From assembly GCA_963702595.1 (NCBI GenBank), contig CAVPDC010000022.1, forward strand, positions 124,001-188,000: 64,000 nucleotides of DNA. Direction: 5' to 3'. Below, one piece after another: positions 54,062-62,062 of this stretch. The stretch comes from JALORV01 sp963702595. GTDB taxonomy: Bacteria > Pseudomonadota > Gammaproteobacteria > Burkholderiales > Burkholderiaceae_F. The notes beneath the pieces are model-generated. The model worked only from the letters and a program-made list of their open reading frames with translations, searched no databases and was not told the origin of the DNA. The stretch's first letter is position 1, and each line of letters starts with the position of its first letter. Both the position numbers and the translations under genes were made by a program.

Positions 54062-55543
54062 TCAGGCGCCCGGCGGCAGTCGCCGATGCCAGTCGGTCGC
54101 CAACTGGTAGGCATGCGCCACGCCCAGCAGCTTGGCTTCTTCGCAGTAGTTCGCAATGAGCTGCAGTCCGACCGGCCGGCGGCTGTTCACCGGGCCGGTG
54201 CCGAAGCCGCAGGGAATGCTCATCGAAGGCACGCCGGCGAGGCTGCCGGGCACCGTGTACAGATCGGCCATGTACATCGCCACGGGGTCGGCCGCCTTCT
54301 CCCCGAAACCGAACGCCACGCTGGTGGTGACAGGCCCGGCGATCACATCGCACTCGGCAAACGCGCGCTGGAATTCGTTGGCGATAAGCCGTCGCACCTT
54401 CATCGCCTTGATGAAGTAGGCGTCGTAGTAGCCGTGCGACAGCACGTAGGTGCCGATCAGGATGCGCCGCTTGGGCTCGTCGCCGAAGCCCTCGGCGCGC
54501 GACTTGCGGATCATGTCCTTCAGATCGGAGTACTTCGCCGCGCGATGGCCGTAGCGCACGCCGTCGAAGCGCGCGAGGTTGCTCGAGGCTTCCGCCGGTG
54601 CGATGACGTAGTAGACGGGTATGCCGAGCTCGGCGTTGGGCAGCGAGATCGGCACTAGCTGCGCGCCGAGCTTTTCGTACTCGGCCAGCGCCGCGCGCAC
54701 GGCCGCTTCGACATCCGGCTGCAGGCCGGTGCCGAAGAACTCCTTGGGCACGCCGATCTTTAGGCCCTTGATCGACATGCCGAGCGAGCGGGTGTAGTCC
54801 TCGGGCGGGCGGTCGAGGCTGGTCGAATCCTTCGGATCGAAGCCGAGCATCGCATTGAAGACGAGTGCGGCATCTTCGGCGGTCTGTGTCATCAGGCCGG
54901 CCGTATCGAGACTGGAAGCGAAGGCGATCATGCCCCAGCGCGACGGCCGCCCGTAGGTCGGCTTGGTGCCGGTGATTCCGGAGAAGGCGGCGGGTTCGCG
55001 GATCGAACCGCCGGTGTCCGTGGCGGTGGCCACCGGGGCGATGCGCGCGGCCACCGCCGCGGCCGATCCTCCGGACGAGCCTCCGGGCACGGCGCCGCGG
55101 TCCCACGGGTTGAGCACGTTGCCGTAGGCGCTGTTCTCGTTGCTCGAGCCCATTGCGAACTCGTCACAGTTGAGCTTGCCGAGCGTCACCATGCCGGCCC
55201 GCGACAGGTTCTCGACCACTGTTGCGTCGAACGGGCTCATGTAGCCCTTGAGGATCCTGCTCGAAGCGGTCGAGGCGAAGTCCTTGGTGACAAAGATGTC
55301 CTTGTGCGCGATCGGGATCCCCGTCAACGACGTGGCGTTGCCACCGGCGATGCGGGCATCGGCGGCGGCGGCCTGGGACAGCGTGACCTCGGGGCGTACG
55401 TCCAGGAAGGCGTTCAGCCCGCGCTGCGCCTCGATGCGCGCGAGGTAGGCGCGCGCCAGTTCCGTGGCCGAAACCTGCCGTGCCGCGAGCAGCCGCGACA
55501 GATCGGCCAACGTGGCGTGAGCGAGATCCGGACTGGCGCTCAT
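54062..55543 (-). CDS. gatA: Aspartyl/glutamyl-tRNA amidotransferase subunit A
   Basis: The 493-residue amidase subunit that frees ammonia from glutamine for GatB. The Ser-cisSer-Lys triad is visible: Lys in PIAHKDIFVTKDF, and the two Ser residues in GGSSGGSAAAVAARI with TDTGGSIREPA. GKLNCDEFAMGSSNENSAYG is the classical GatA block. It lies between gatC and a TPR gene on the minus strand. Confidence 0.95.
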   Translation of the reverse strand: MSASPDLAHATLADLSRLLAARQVSATELARAYLARIEAQRGLNAFLDVRPEVTLSQAAAADARIAGGNATSLTGIPIAHKDIFVTKDFASTASSRILKGYMSPFDATVVENLSRAGMVTLGKLNCDEFAMGSSNENSAYGNVLNPWDRGAVPGGSSGGSAAAVAARIAPVATATDTGGSIREPAAFSGITGTKPTYGRPSRWGMIAFASSLDTAGLMTQTAEDAALVFNAMLGFDPKDSTSLDRPPEDYTRSLGMSIKGLKIGVPKEFFGTGLQPDVEAAVRAALAEYEKLGAQLVPISLPNAELGIPVYYVIAPAEASSNLARFDGVRYGHRAAKYSDLKDMIRKSRAEGFGDEPKRRILIGTYVLSHGYYDAYFIKAMKVRRLIANEFQRAFAECDVIAGPVTTSVAFGFGEKAADPVAMYMADLYTVPGSLAGVPSMSIPCGFGTGPVNSRRPVGLQLIANYCEEAKLLGVAHAYQLATDWHRRLPPGA

Positions 55544-55577
55544 CTGCGAACCTCGGCGCTGCGCGCTGCGGCGCTCA
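55544..55577 (-). repeat. Possible shortened intercistronic repeat, copy C (gatC to gatA)
   Basis: On the minus strand the gatC stop lies in ATGAGCGCC. It is followed by GCAGCGCGCAGCGCCGAGG and the gatA start. The first part matches the beginning of copies A and B and GCGCGCAGCGCC matches the end of copy A. The central GCTCCGAAGGCGCT is missing, so this would be an internally deleted copy. Confidence 0.4.
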
Positions 55578-55862
55578 TTCGATCACTCGTGGAACGAGGA
55601 ACAGCCCGTCGTGCTGCTCGGGCGCATTGGCGAGGTTGCCGGCGCGCTCGTCGATTTCAGTCACCACGTCATCGCGCAGCCGCTGTGCACCGCCGAGCGG
55701 GTGCGCCATCGGTTCCAGGCCGTCGGTGTCAACGGCCTGCATGCGCTCGATCATCCGGAAGATGTCGTTCAGCTGAGCGAGCACGCGCTCGGCCTCAGCA
55801 TCGGTCACATCGATGCGGGCGAGATCGGCGACGCGGCGGACTTGCGCAAGATCGAGCGACAT
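55575..55862 (-). CDS. gatC: Aspartyl/glutamyl-tRNA amidotransferase subunit C
   Basis: The 95-residue clamp subunit that holds GatA and GatB together. LAQVRRVADLARIDVTD at the start, a helical core with MAHPLGG, LRDDVV in the middle and HDGLFLVPRVIE at the end are typical of GatC. It is the first gene of the gatC-gatA-TPR-gatB transcript and is divergent from mreB. Confidence 0.93.
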   Translation of the reverse strand: MSLDLAQVRRVADLARIDVTDAEAERVLAQLNDIFRMIERMQAVDTDGLEPMAHPLGGAQRLRDDVVTEIDERAGNLANAPEQHDGLFLVPRVIE

Positions 55863-56074
55863 GAGCGGGCGAGGAAACGGAGGCGTGAGTTGAGGGCGCG
55901 GAATTGCGGGGGATTAGTGCGCTGCGGAAGCCTTTCAAAACAAGTGCTTGCAGCGAGTTTGTTGCGTGATTAGTTTATCATCGCGCATTCTTCCCAGACT
56001 CTGCGCGCCTCTGGGGAAATGCAGCGCCGACGCGCGGCGCGCCCCGGGACGCAATACAGCCACAAAAGGCAGTC
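55863..56074. promoter_or_regulatory. Divergent promoter region between gatC and mreB
   Basis: For mreB, TTGCAG (55948-55953) with a 17-bp spacer and TAGTTT (55971-55976) is a possible weak sigma-70 promoter. For gatC, TTGAAA with a 16-bp spacer and TAATCC on the minus strand is another. Both match poorly; only the AT-rich patch near 55960-55985 marks the likely region. Confidence 0.3.
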
Positions 56075-57118
56075 ATGTTCGGTTTTCTCCGCAGCTATTT
56101 TTCCAACGACCTCGCGATCGATCTCGGCACGGCCAACACGCTGATCTACGTGCGTGGCAAGGGCATCGTGCTCGACGAGCCTTCGGTCGTTGCCATACGC
56201 CAGGAAGGCGGCCCCAATGGCAAGCGCACGATCCAGGCCGTGGGCAAGGAAGCCAAGCAGATGCTTGGCAAAGTGCCCGGCAACATCGAGGCGATCCGCC
56301 CGATGAAGGACGGCGTCATCGCCGACTTCACCGTTACCGAGCAGATGCTCAAGCAGTTCATCAAGATGGTGCATCCGTCGAGCCTGTTCGCGCCGAATCC
56401 GCGCATCATCATCTGCGTGCCATGCGGCTCGACCCAGGTCGAGCGGCGCGCGATCAAGGAATCGGCGGAAGCCGCAGGCGCGTCGCAGGTGTTCCTGATC
56501 GAGGAACCGATGGCCGCGGCGATCGGTGCCGGGCTGCCGGTATCGGAAGCGTCGGGCTCGATGGTGGTCGACATCGGCGGCGGCACGACGGAAGTCGGCG
56601 TGATCTCGCTGGGCGGCATGGTCTACAAAGGCAGCGTGCGCGTCGGCGGCGACAAGTTCGACGAAGCGATCATCAACTACATCCGTCGCAACTACGGCAT
56701 GCTGATCGGCGAACCGACGGCCGAGTTGATCAAGAAGGAAATCGGATCCGCGTTCCCGGGTTCCGAGGTGCGCGAGATGGAAGTCAAGGGCCGCAACCTC
56801 TCCGAAGGCATTCCGCGCAGTTTCACCATTAGCTCGAACGAAATCCTCGAGGCGCTGACCGATCCGCTGAACCAGATTGTCTCAAGCGTGAAGATCGCGC
56901 TCGAGCAGACGCCGCCGGAACTCGGTGCCGACATCGCCGACCGCGGCATGATGCTCACGGGCGGCGGCGCTCTGCTGCGCGACCTCGACCGTCTGCTGAT
57001 GGAAGAAACGGGGCTCCCGGTCGTGGTGGCCGAAGAGCCGCTGACCTGCGTCGTGCGCGGCTGCGGCATCGCGCTCGAGCGCATGGACAAGCTCGGCACC
57101 ATCTTCGCGACCGGCTGA
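56075..57118 (+). CDS. mreB: Rod shape-determining protein MreB
   Basis: The 347-residue actin-like protein that guides lateral wall synthesis. Nucleotide-binding blocks are DLGTANTLIYVRGKGIVLDEPSVVA in outline, VDIGGGTTEVGVISLGG and TGGGALLRDLDRLL. It has canonical length and no extension. It is the first gene of the elongasome cluster; mreC follows after an unusual 129-bp spacer with three hairpins. Confidence 0.96.
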   Translation: MFGFLRSYFSNDLAIDLGTANTLIYVRGKGIVLDEPSVVAIRQEGGPNGKRTIQAVGKEAKQMLGKVPGNIEAIRPMKDGVIADFTVTEQMLKQFIKMVHPSSLFAPNPRIIICVPCGSTQVERRAIKESAEAAGASQVFLIEEPMAAAIGAGLPVSEASGSMVVDIGGGTTEVGVISLGGMVYKGSVRVGGDKFDEAIINYIRRNYGMLIGEPTAELIKKEIGSAFPGSEVREMEVKGRNLSEGIPRSFTISSNEILEALTDPLNQIVSSVKIALEQTPPELGADIADRGMMLTGGGALLRDLDRLLMEETGLPVVVAEEPLTCVVRGCGIALERMDKLGTIFATG

Positions 57119-57123
57119 CCCCG

Positions 57124-57239
57124 ACACGACGCCGTCGCTCGTCGTGTTTTCCCTGCACTTAAACTTCAAAAGATCGTGTGGCTCCGCCACCGATCTTTTG
57201 CTAGCTAGTCACGCGAAAGTAGGTTTGCACTTTCGCGTG
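57124..57239 (+). repeat. Three consecutive hairpins between mreB and mreC
   Basis: Hairpin 1: ACACGACG (57124-57131) with CGTCGTGT (57140-57147), then TTTT. Hairpin 2: AAAAGATCG (57168-57176) with CGATCTTTT (57191-57199), plus an inner GTGG/CCAC stem. Hairpin 3: CACGCGAAAGT (57210-57220) with ACTTTCGCGTG (57229-57239). Hairpins 1 and 2 look like terminators; hairpin 3 lies 8 bp before the mreC start codon. Confidence 0.8.
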
Positions 57240-57247
57240 CCCGCCTA

Positions 57248-58150
57248 ATGGATTACGCCCCCCCGCCGCTGTTCAACCAGGGAGTGTCCGCACGCGCGCG
57301 GCTGGCGTTCTTCGCGTTCCTGGCCATCGCGTTGATCATCATCGATTCGCGGATCAAGGCGCTCGAGACGGTCCGTGTCGGTGTTGGAGTCGTGCTTTAT
57401 CCCGTGCAGCAGGCGCTGCTAGTGCCTGGCCGCATCGTCGATGCCGTGGGTAACTACTTCACGTCGGTATCGACACTGCAGCGTGAAAACGAGGCACTGA
57501 AACGACAGCAGGTGGAGGGCGCCCAGGCGCTGCTGCAGGCGAGGCAGTCCGAGCAGGAGAACGATCGCCTGCGCAAACTGCTGTCGGCTCGCGAGCGCAC
57601 GCGAAATAACGCCATCCTCGGAACCGTGCTCTACGAGTCGCGGGACCGCTTCTCGCACAAGCTCGTGCTGCATGTCGGGACTGACGACGGCGCACGCGCC
57701 GGTAGCCCCGTCATCGACGATATCGGCGTTGTGGGGCAGGTGACCCGCGTGTTCCGCAATACCTCCGAGGTGACGCTTCTAACCGACAAGGATCAGTCGA
57801 TCCCGATCCAGATCGTGCGCAACGGCCTGCGCGGCGTCGCGTTCGGTGGGGCAGATCCCGGCACGCTCGACCTGCGCTTCATGGCGGCCAACGCGGATGT
57901 GGAGAATGGCGATGTCGCCGTCACGTCAGGGCTCGACGGCGTCTATCCGGTTGGATTGCCGGTAGGCAAAGTCATTTTGGTCGAGCGGGCGGCAAAGGAC
58001 CAGTTCGCCCGCATCGTGCTGTCGCCCTCTGCCGGCGTCGAGAATCACACCTATCTGCTGGTGCTGCTGATCGAGCCGTCGACGTTGCCGGCGGCGCCGG
58101 GCCCGGCCCAGCCGGAGGCACCGTTGCGGCGCGGAGGCGGCAAGCGATGA
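57248..58150 (+). CDS. mreC: Rod shape-determining protein MreC
   Basis: A 300-residue bitopic protein of the elongasome: one membrane helix (about 18-37), a coiled coil (about 75-115), and a periplasmic beta-barrel pair (about 120-280) with VGQVTRVFRNTSEVTLLTDKD and the KVTSG-like VAVTSGLDGVYPVGLPVG. The Pro/Arg-rich tail is typical. The ATG lacks a Shine-Dalgarno sequence, because hairpin 3 occupies that position. It overlaps mreD by 4 bp. Confidence 0.93.
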   Translation: MDYAPPPLFNQGVSARARLAFFAFLAIALIIIDSRIKALETVRVGVGVVLYPVQQALLVPGRIVDAVGNYFTSVSTLQRENEALKRQQVEGAQALLQARQSEQENDRLRKLLSARERTRNNAILGTVLYESRDRFSHKLVLHVGTDDGARAGSPVIDDIGVVGQVTRVFRNTSEVTLLTDKDQSIPIQIVRNGLRGVAFGGADPGTLDLRFMAANADVENGDVAVTSGLDGVYPVGLPVGKVILVERAAKDQFARIVLSPSAGVENHTYLLVLLIEPSTLPAAPGPAQPEAPLRRGGGKR

Positions 58151-58746
58151 ACGCGATCGTGCGCGTGCAGCGTTGGGTGCGCGACTCGTTCGCGCTGCGC
58201 GCAACGGACCCGATCGAAGCCATCGATCGTGGTCTGTCGCGCCGCGAGTACCTGCTGCGTCCGGCAAACCCGCTGTTTATCTGGTTCTCGCTCATTTTGG
58301 CGCTGCTGCTGAACCTGATGCCCTGGGGCCGGGCTCCCGTGGCGCCCGACTTCCTCGCCTTGGCGCTTGTCTTCTGGAACGTGCACCAGCCGCGGCGTGT
58401 CGGCATGGGCGCCGCGTTCGTGTTCGGGCTGCTGATGGACGTGCACGAAGGCGCGCTGTTCGGGCAGCACGCGCTGGCCTATACGCTGGTCTCCTATGGA
58501 GCGATCACCCTGCATCGACGCATCCAGTGGTTCCCATTGGGTGCGCAGGCGGTCCACATCCTGCCCCTGCTGCTGTTGTCGCAGCTCGCCTCGCTCGCGA
58601 TCCGCATGTGGGTCGGCGGCGAGTGGCCCGGCTGGATCTACTTTTCACAGAGCTTCGTCGGCGCCGTCATCTGGCCGCTGATTGCCTGGCTGCTGTTGGC
58701 GCCCCAGCGGCGGCCGGTGGACCGGGACGAGACGCGGCCGATCTAG
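58147..58746 (+). CDS. mreD: Rod shape-determining protein MreD
   Basis: A 199-residue membrane protein with about five or six hydrophobic helices, including FIWFSLILALLLNLMPWG, PDFLALALVFWNVHQP and MGAAFVFGLLMDVHEGALFGQHALAYTL in outline. The DxxxxxxFGxHAL block is characteristic of MreD. Its start overlaps the mreC stop (ATGA). Confidence 0.92.
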   Translation: MNAIVRVQRWVRDSFALRATDPIEAIDRGLSRREYLLRPANPLFIWFSLILALLLNLMPWGRAPVAPDFLALALVFWNVHQPRRVGMGAAFVFGLLMDVHEGALFGQHALAYTLVSYGAITLHRRIQWFPLGAQAVHILPLLLLSQLASLAIRMWVGGEWPGWIYFSQSFVGAVIWPLIAWLLLAPQRRPVDRDETRPI

Positions 58747-58927
58747 CTTGCGCCGCTCACTTACGCGACCCTTCGGGTCGCACGTGAACTCGCGGCGGTA
58801 CGTTTCGCGCCTTGCGCGAAACGCCCAAGACTGAATTGTCGGCTGCGCTCCGGAGCGGCCGCGCGCTGCGCCGAGTAGCAACGCCCACGCATTCCGCCCC
58901 GCGACGCACCTCGCAGCGCCAGAATTG

Positions 58928-58960
58928 CCTTTCCCTCCTCGCCGGGCGAGGAGGGAAAGG
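58928..58960. repeat. Near-perfect 33-bp palindrome
   Basis: CCTTTCCCTCCTCGCC (58928-58943) is exactly complementary to GGCGAGGAGGGAAAGG (58945-58960), with a single base between. Purines and pyrimidines are strictly separated over most of each arm. Confidence 0.85.
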
Positions 58961-59109
58961 GAGGAGTGCCTGATTCCCTCTCGCTTGGCGAAAGGGCCGA
59001 GGTGAGTGCCGTGCCCTTGAAGGTTGGCGGAGCGCGCGGCCGCGCCGGAGGCCAGCCGACTAAATCCATGTGCTCCCAGTCCGAGTGCACGTGCGACCGC
59101 GCATCGGTC

Positions 59110-59151
59110 GCGTACACGAGGACCGCCCGATGTTGCGTACACGAGGACCGC
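59110..59151. repeat. Direct repeat, two copies, 25-bp period
   Basis: GCGTACACGAGGACCGC occurs at 59110-59126 and again at 59135-59151, just 6 bp beyond the 3' end of the lipoprotein gene. An imperfect tandem duplication is the simplest reading. Confidence 0.75.
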
Positions 59152-59157
59152 GTCCGT

Positions 59158-59748
59158 CTACGGCGTAATCGTCCCGACCACCCAGTCGCCCCAGCCCTGG
59201 AACGGACCGAGCGGGTTGCGGTCAACCTGGAGTTCGAGCACGTTGGGCTGACCGCCATAGACGGCATAGACCGCGCGGTCCTGAACGAACAGGATCAGCG
59301 CGGTAAAGGTCCAGCCGCGCGACTCGGTTTCGCGCCGGAAGCGGAGAGCGTCGAGCCAGAAGTTGCCGACGCGGTCGTTGTTGATGTGTCTGATGTTCAA
59401 CTGGTAGCCGCTGCAGCCTTTGCCCGCTATCAGGCAGTCACGAATGCCGGGGTCGACGTCCGCCGCGTTGATCACGCCGCCGATCGGAAACCGGACCGCC
59501 ACCTCGACGTGGGAAAGCAGGGTCACGGCCGGGTTGACGTCCGAGAGCCCGAGGCCGGCCAGATCGGCCTTGGTGGTCTTGTAGGGCTGGATGGCTGTCA
59601 CCAGCGCCCTGGCATCGTCAAAGGTCTCCCACTGCACCTCGGTCCGCACGGCCGACTTCGGCAGGAGTTCCGCGCAGCCCATGACGGCGACGACGGTGAT
59701 GGCTGCAAGCAGGGACAAGGACACTCGGGACCGCATTGTTCGGCCCAT
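59158..59748 (-). CDS. Hypothetical lipoprotein
   Basis: A 196-residue product. The lipobox VAVMGCAEL places the lipidated Cys near residue 25. The mature region is an alpha/beta domain with two further Cys close together (RDCLIAGKGCSGY), probably a disulfide, and ends with a strand-rich part containing LILFVQDRAVYAVYGGQPNVLE. AAGGAGTTTTA before the ATG fixes this start over two upstream ATGs. The family is not recognised. It stands between mreD and mrdA on the opposite strand and interrupts an otherwise conserved cluster. Confidence 0.65.
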   Translation of the reverse strand: MGRTMRSRVSLSLLAAITVVAVMGCAELLPKSAVRTEVQWETFDDARALVTAIQPYKTTKADLAGLGLSDVNPAVTLLSHVEVAVRFPIGGVINAADVDPGIRDCLIAGKGCSGYQLNIRHINNDRVGNFWLDALRFRRETESRGWTFTALILFVQDRAVYAVYGGQPNVLELQVDRNPLGPFQGWGDWVVGTITP

Positions 59749-60061
59749 TAAAACTCCTTGATTCATCATCGCCGCGCATAGCAAAACCGCGTTGTGGATC
59801 GTCAAACCGGGCCGTGAAAAGCGGCGGCAGCAGCACGGACGGCGGCCCCCGGCCCCAGCCGCAGACCGCAGCCCGGCGGCTCGTCGCGACCGGGTGTCGA
59901 TCCGGCCGGATTTCCGAGCATGGCAACGGGGGCGGCGCTCCTATAATCCCCTGATCTTGTGCCTGCGTTTCTTCCGCCGCCCCTTCGAGTGCGAGACCGT
60001 GGTTTGATGCCGTTGCCATGGCGGCCCGCCGCGCCCGCCGATTGCGCCTGCATCCGTCCCC
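59749..60061 (+). promoter_or_regulatory. Upstream region of mrdA with candidate -10 TATAAT
   Basis: The 313-bp spacer between the divergent lipoprotein gene and mrdA has a perfect TATAAT at 59942-59947, 114 bp before the mrdA ATG. No good -35 hexamer lies 16-18 bp upstream of it (the sequence there is CATGGC), so the promoter call is weak. No gene is supported in the stretch. Confidence 0.35.
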
Positions 60062-62062
60062 ATGCCGAATAGAACCTGGCTGCGCCGCCGTCGCCGCTTC
60101 GGTAGCGACGATCTGTCGTTTGGCCCGCGTTCGTCCGCGCTGCGCAATCCCGAGCGCGAAGTGCACTACTTCCGACTCCGCGTGCTGGTCGCGATGGGCT
60201 TTGTCATCGCCTGTTTCGCACTATTGGGTGCCCGCTTTGCATGGCTGCAGGTTCTCAAGCACGACGACTACCTCGCGCAGGCCGAACTCAACCGGATCGC
60301 GGTACTTCCGGTCACGCCGAACCGCGGTCTGATCAAGGACCGTCACGGCCGCATCATCGCCCGCAACTACTCGGCCTACACGCTCGAGGTCACGCCCTCC
60401 AAAGTGGCGGACCTCGACCAGACGATCGAACGGCTGGCGCAGGTGGTCGACATACAGCCGCGCGATCGGCGTCGTTTCCGCAAGCTCTTGGAGGACACGA
60501 AGCGTTTCGACACCGTGCCGATCCGGACCCGTCTCAGCGATGAGGAGGTAGCACGCTTCACCGCCCAGCGCTTCCGGTTCCCTGGCGTGGACCTGCGCGC
60601 GCGTCTCTTCCGCGACTACCCTCTGGGGCAGACCGGGGCGCACATGCTGGGCTACATCGGCCGCATATCGCAGCGCGACCTGGAGCGCATCGAGAAGATG
60701 AGCGATCCGGCGACCTATCACGGCACGGAGCACATCGGGAAACTGGGCATCGAGCAGAGTTACGAGCCCGAGCTGCATGGCGTCACCGGCGTAGAAGAAG
60801 TCGAGATCACGGCCGGTGGACGCGCCGTGCGCACGCTGAAGCGCGCCGCACCGATGCCGGGCAACAACCTCACGTTGTCGGTCGACATCGAATTGCAGCG
60901 TGTGGTCGAGCAGGCCTTCGGCGACCGTCGCGGTGCGCTGATCGCGATCGAACCCAAGTCCGGCGACGTGCTGGCGTTCGTGTCGATGCCGACCTTCGAC
61001 CCCAATCTGTTCGTTGACGGCATCGACCCGAAGAACTGGGACGAATTGAACAACGATCCGGACAAGCCGCTGCTCAACCGCGCGCTGCGCGGTACCTATC
61101 CGATCGGTTCCACCTACAAGCCGTTCCTGGCGCTGGCCGCACTCGAAACCGGCAAGCGCCGGCCCGAGACCGTGATCCACGACGGCGGCACGTTCGTGTT
61201 CGGCAACCGCGTGTTCCGCGACTCGAACAAGGTGCCGCTCGGCGCGGTCGACATGCACCGCTCGATCGTCAAGTCGAGCGATGTCTACTACTACCAGCTG
61301 GCCAACGATCTCGGCGTCGACACGATCCACGACTTCATGAAGCCCTGGGGCTTCGGCCAGATCACCGGCATCGACGTCGAGGGCGAACAGACCGGAATCC
61401 TGCCCTCGACAGCCTGGAAGGAACGCCGCTTCAAGCAGAAGTGGTATCCCGGCGAGACGATTTCGATCGGCATCGGACAGGGCTACAACTCCTTCACGTT
61501 GCTGCAACTGGCGCATGCGACGGCCAACCTGGCCAACGACGGCGTCGTCATGAAGCCCCACCTGGTGAAGGAAGTGGAAGACCTGCGCACCGGAGAGCGG
61601 AGGCAGACGGTGCCGAAGGAGAGCTATCGGATATCGGTGAAGCCCGAGCACATGAAGTTCGTGCGAGATGCGATGGTCGACGTCAACATCAGCGGCACCG
61701 GTCGCGTCGCGTTCCAGGGAGCGCCCTACAAGGTTGGCGGCAAGACCGGCACGGCGCAGGTGATCAGCATCAAGCAGGGGGAGAAGTACAACGAGGCACG
61801 CACGGCCGAACGCCACCGCGACCACTCGCTGTTCATCGCCTTTGCGCCGGCCGAGGATCCCAAGATCGCCATTGCCGTGCTGGTCGAAAACGGCGGATTC
61901 GGTGCGCGCGCGGCGGCACCGATCGCCCGCGCCGCGATTGACTACTACCTTCTTGGCAAGAAGCCGGCCGGGCCGGCCGTTCCCGATGACGGCGACGACG
62001 AGGAAGAAGTGCCACGCACGGTGGCGGTCGCTCCGGCGACCACGACACGGAGCACGCGATGA
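60062..62062 (+). CDS. mrdA: Penicillin-binding protein 2 (elongasome transpeptidase)
   Basis: The 666-residue class B PBP that cross-links the side wall. It has an Arg-rich cytoplasmic N-terminus, one membrane helix (about 41-62), a pedestal/dimerisation domain, and the transpeptidase domain with the active Ser in PIGSTYKPF, SSD (KSSDVYYYQ) and KTG (VGGKTGTAQV). The chosen ATG has no Shine-Dalgarno sequence. rodA overlaps the 3' end (ATGA), as expected for a working pair. Confidence 0.94.
   Translation: MPNRTWLRRRRRFGSDDLSFGPRSSALRNPEREVHYFRLRVLVAMGFVIACFALLGARFAWLQVLKHDDYLAQAELNRIAVLPVTPNRGLIKDRHGRIIARNYSAYTLEVTPSKVADLDQTIERLAQVVDIQPRDRRRFRKLLEDTKRFDTVPIRTRLSDEEVARFTAQRFRFPGVDLRARLFRDYPLGQTGAHMLGYIGRISQRDLERIEKMSDPATYHGTEHIGKLGIEQSYEPELHGVTGVEEVEITAGGRAVRTLKRAAPMPGNNLTLSVDIELQRVVEQAFGDRRGALIAIEPKSGDVLAFVSMPTFDPNLFVDGIDPKNWDELNNDPDKPLLNRALRGTYPIGSTYKPFLALAALETGKRRPETVIHDGGTFVFGNRVFRDSNKVPLGAVDMHRSIVKSSDVYYYQLANDLGVDTIHDFMKPWGFGQITGIDVEGEQTGILPSTAWKERRFKQKWYPGETISIGIGQGYNSFTLLQLAHATANLANDGVVMKPHLVKEVEDLRTGERRQTVPKESYRISVKPEHMKFVRDAMVDVNISGTGRVAFQGAPYKVGGKTGTAQVISIKQGEKYNEARTAERHRDHSLFIAFAPAEDPKIAIAVLVENGGFGARAAAPIARAAIDYYLLGKKPAGPAVPDDGDDEEEVPRTVAVAPATTTRSTR

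Larger units (their letters stand above)
58747..59157. other. Gene-free stretch with several hairpins and a direct repeat
   Basis: No supported gene in 411 bp. From left to right: GCGACCC/GGGTCGC (58765-58781), CGTTTCGCG/CGCGAAACG (58801-58823), the 16-bp perfect palindrome arms at 58928-58960, and a 17-bp direct repeat at 59110-59151. mreD and a minus-strand lipoprotein gene converge on it. None of the hairpins has a clear T-run. Confidence 0.6.
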
